Source: Holothuria scabra
Lineage: Eukaryota; Echinodermata; Holothuroidea; Aspidochirotida; Holothuriidae
Direction: 5' to 3'
Assembly (NCBI GenBank): GCA_037179385.1
Contig: CM074187.1
Span: 10,169,450-10,233,449, forward strand
Length of the DNA: 64,000 bases
Below the pieces are notes generated by a model, which did not search any database, was not told where the DNA came from, and was given only the letters and a program-made list of their open reading frames with translations. Made by a program: the position numbers and the translations under genes. Shown piece by piece: positions 61,304 to 64,000 of this stretch (within the stretch, counting starts at the first letter, position 1; the number at the start of each line of letters is the position of its first letter).

Positions 61304-61601
61304 TAGTAAAGTATGTACCTTGTCGTGTAAATATGGTCACTTTACAAGGGGAATTTCAAATGCATAATATCTCCGATAGGACAGATGCTCTCATTGGCTA
61401 TTTGCTCGAGACACACTTGAATAAGACTACGGGGACCCGCAAGAACACCTGGTGCTATTGACTTGATAAAAGGAACTGTTGGCCGAAGTTGTAACCTTTT
61501 ATTTATGTATTTACCTTATTTGGGTGCTGGAATTTTTCCCAGTCTGGGATGGGCACTCTTAATAAAAACAGCATGGGATGCGGAATAGCGACATTCAAAG
61601 A

Positions 61602-61905
61602 TTGAAGGAACAATCCTCTCACCCCAAACTACACTTCTAGTATAGGGTAACAGAAACTCTCAATTGGCTCAGCTTTTTGATTGACTACTAATTCAAACAA
61701 TGCAGAGTACGAAAACTTATATTACACAGCACGAACTGTTCTGATAGTGTTTTGATTATACACATTGAGCTTTCTATATTCACCCTTAAGCAGTAAAATG
61801 AGATTGTGTCTGGAGGAGGGTGAATTTCAGACAATTGTGGGAGGGGCTTAATTAAGAAGGTTAGGAGAATTGGTACTGTTTGGGATGAGCAAATTTGGCC
61901 TTTAA
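61602..61905 (-). repeat. TTAA element family A, inverted and diverged copy 4
   Basis: The reverse complement contains GGCCAAATTTGCTCATCCCA, CAGACACAATCTCATTTTAC-type and CAATTGAGAGTTTCTG words in family A order. The right end reads GGCCTTTAA; the left end is damaged. Confidence 0.65.
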
Positions 61906-62344
61906 TGTAGAAGTACGTGTCTTGAAAACCTGTTCTGACTGTTAAATGTTTTTTTGTTACCTTTTGATGTGAGATGAGGGTAAATTTAAATGTTGAGCTT
62001 TAATTTTTATAGGGACGTTTTTGTTCTCCACGAATTTATTCAAATAAGAAACGTTTAAGAGAAAACGCAGTTCACCACACTGGAATCAGTGCAATAAATT
62101 ATGTTCCATTCATGAGAATCATGTGAAAAATATTTTGTCTACTTTAATTTTGGAATTAACAGGGAGTGACTGCTTCAGCTGGTGGTCTAATTTAAATGCG
62201 TAATGTTGAAGTCCTAAAAATAATATGAAGATATAAATGAACATAGAAATAAGAAACAAATTGTGATATTTAGTTACTGTTTCATAATACGTTTGTTCAC
62301 AATAATTTTGTCCAAAATAATTAGTTTGTGTATCAGGGAATAGG

Positions 62345-62570
62345 TGCGCCCTTCACACCCGGGAAAAACCGTTTCCTGTATTTTCCCCTTGTAGACTGGG
62401 GGTTGTAGAATAAGCCCATGATATTCCCCGCCTGTCGTAAGAGGCGATTAAATGGGAGGACTTGAACAGTATTTGAACAGTCTGACATTATATAACGCCT
62501 TCGTGTTGGTGTGTTGTTTAATCTTATTTAACGAACTAACTAACCAACTACGGTAACTAACAAATTCATG
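62345..62570 (+). repeat. Second SINE-like repeat with GCCTGTCGTAAGAGGCGA hairpin
   Basis: Contains GCCTGTCGTAAGAGGCGA (about 62431-62448), a short hairpin-forming motif I recall as recurrent in animal SINE-type repeats. The tail is of AACTAACTAACCAAC type, like other SINE tails here. Class assignment is tentative. Confidence 0.4.
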
Positions 62571-63220
62571 TATTTTGGTCAAGTTTTCATAATGAATGCA
62601 GTAAGTGTCACCGTATGGTTGTTTCGCTATTCACATCTTTAGGCCTATAGCCTTTATGCAAATTTTAAATAAATTTTTAGAGTTAGTAACGAAAACATGT
62701 TCCAATATTTAAAAACAGCGAGAGATTTTGCATTGCAACAGATCAGTTTCTAGTACTGAGAGTATCCAATATTATGTATAAGTTGTATTTAAACGAACAG
62801 AGTGACTTTTGTAGAATCGAAATTACACAAAACACTTGCTTCGGCTCACTTTTCCATTCTTTTACAAGTAACTAAGTTAACGGATACTTATACTTTATTT
62901 CATGCACCCTCAAATTCACTGTAAGTGCACCTTTCAAACACAAAGCAAGAACACGTGAAGAGGGACATTTTCGTCAAGACCCACACGCTATAAAACAACA
63001 TAACTAAATTCAGATATGGTAATGTGTTCGAATCATGTAACTATGATTTAATATGTTGTGTCCATTGTGTCCAGGTTTCAATAAATACCCCGATCATTTC
63101 CAAACATCATTTCAAGTTTATCTTTTATCCCAACTGTGGAAGGCGCTCTCACAACATTGTCCATGCTGTGGTACACCCTGCCACCCCAAAATGGGGTGGA
63201 AGGATGGTAACACAGTTTTC

Positions 63221-63358
63221 TAACAACTGTGACTGGGAACTACCTTAAATTTTATATGTGCTATTCTTAGCTTGGACTTTGTTCCCAGTCACGGTTAACA
63301 ACTGTGACTGGGAACTACCTTAAATTTCATATGTGCTATTCTAAGCTTGGACTTTGTT
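63221..63358 (+). repeat. 75-bp tandem duplication with internal hairpin
   Basis: TAACAACTGTGACTGGGAAC starts at 63221 and again at 63296. The copies differ at a few positions. Between them GTGACTGGGAAC (63229-63240) and GTTCCCAGTCAC (63281-63292) form a perfect 12-bp inverted pair. Confidence 0.9.
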
Positions 63359-64000
63359 TTCGGGAGGTTTTGGTGTTTAAAATTTTCCTCCACCCCTGAC
63401 AACTGGGAAAGTCTTTCAGTGACAGTTTTCAGTTGCGTATAAAACAATGACAACAAAAACTAGTCAGGACGGTGCTTCTACTGACTAATTGGACTGACTA
63501 GAGTATCAATTATTCGGTTGACTTGTCAATGGTTATAAACTATAAACTTGGACAAAGCTTTATGGAACACCCTCGCTCCCCCGTACAATGTTGGCGAAAA
63601 TAAGGACAATTCGGGAGGTAGGCCTACCTTTTTCCAACAATGTACTGGGGACGGGGGTTTGTTAAATCGCTGTTTCCGAGGACAAAACATTTCACAGGTG
63701 GACAGAGGCCGTTTTAATCGCGCTTGGCATTAAAAAGATAGTAACTTGAAGTGTTCCAACAGTTTTGTCCAAGATTGTATATGGATAAGTCCGTTGCTAA
63801 TCAACTGACTAGTCTGCGATCACTGAATAATCCAGAGACTAATTTATATTCTTGTCAGTCAAATTAGTTAGTAGAGACACCATCTTGACTAGTTTTTGTT
63901 TTCTGTGAAGATGTTTGCGATTGAGAAGAAATTGAGAAGTAACATAACCAAGCAAACGTTGGGCAAACAAGGTCGTTGTCTGACAAAATGTGAAAAAAAG

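Noticed and set aside
1..64000. Second Hox gene or homeodomain exon in the window
   Set aside because: No helix-3 (IWFQNRR) coding pattern seen on either strand by eye; none of the ORFs contains homeodomain residues.

Overview
This window looks like intergenic and intronic DNA from a Hox cluster of an invertebrate animal. It is AT-rich, has almost no open reading frames beyond chance length, and is full of short dispersed repeats (tRNA-derived SINEs and small inverted-repeat elements). The one gene I can support is the first coding exon of a Hox gene on the minus strand (34788-35403). It encodes 205 complete residues with a YPWM hexapeptide (QIYPWMRRIH) just before a splice donor. The basic residues after YPWM resemble Hox5/Sex combs reduced more than Hox4, Hox6 or Hox7. 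An echinoderm, perhaps a sea cucumber, is my best guess for the organism, but this is an inference from gene style and genome texture, not proven.

Layout. About 1-18.3 kb, downstream of exon 1 in the gene's direction, holds many short repeats: a 35-bp-arm hairpin at 5.5 kb, SINE copies at 4.0 and 9.2 kb, a spaced 270-bp duplication at 9.6/10.5 kb, and several TTAA-bounded MITE-like elements. About 18.3-36.6 kb is strikingly poor in recognisable repeats, with one decayed SINE at 28.7 kb. It contains the proximal part of the Hox first intron, exon 1 and the promoter region, plus two islands of non-AT-rich sequence at 24.2 and 33.0-33.5 kb that may be regulatory. No homeodomain-coding exon was found on either strand, so exon 2 probably lies beyond the left edge and the first intron would exceed 34 kb.

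About 36.6-55 kb, upstream of the gene, is again repeat-rich: SINEs with tetranucleotide tails, a family of 305-bp TTAA elements with two nearly identical copies, tandem duplications, G-runs and nested insertions. Near 54.9-55.5 kb there is a GC-richer patch with a good splice donor and acceptor on the plus strand, possibly a noncoding transcript. At 56.8 kb there is a TATA-like core promoter context. The far right (60-64 kb) holds more copies of the same element families, a second SINE-like repeat and a 75-bp tandem duplication.

Functionally, the window would be the regulatory landscape of one Hox gene. The gene is patterned by cis elements in its intron and upstream DNA, and mobile elements sit mainly away from its promoter and proximal intron. 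All repeat families were recognised by eye from copies inside this window, so boundaries are approximate except where terminal TTAA motifs fix them.
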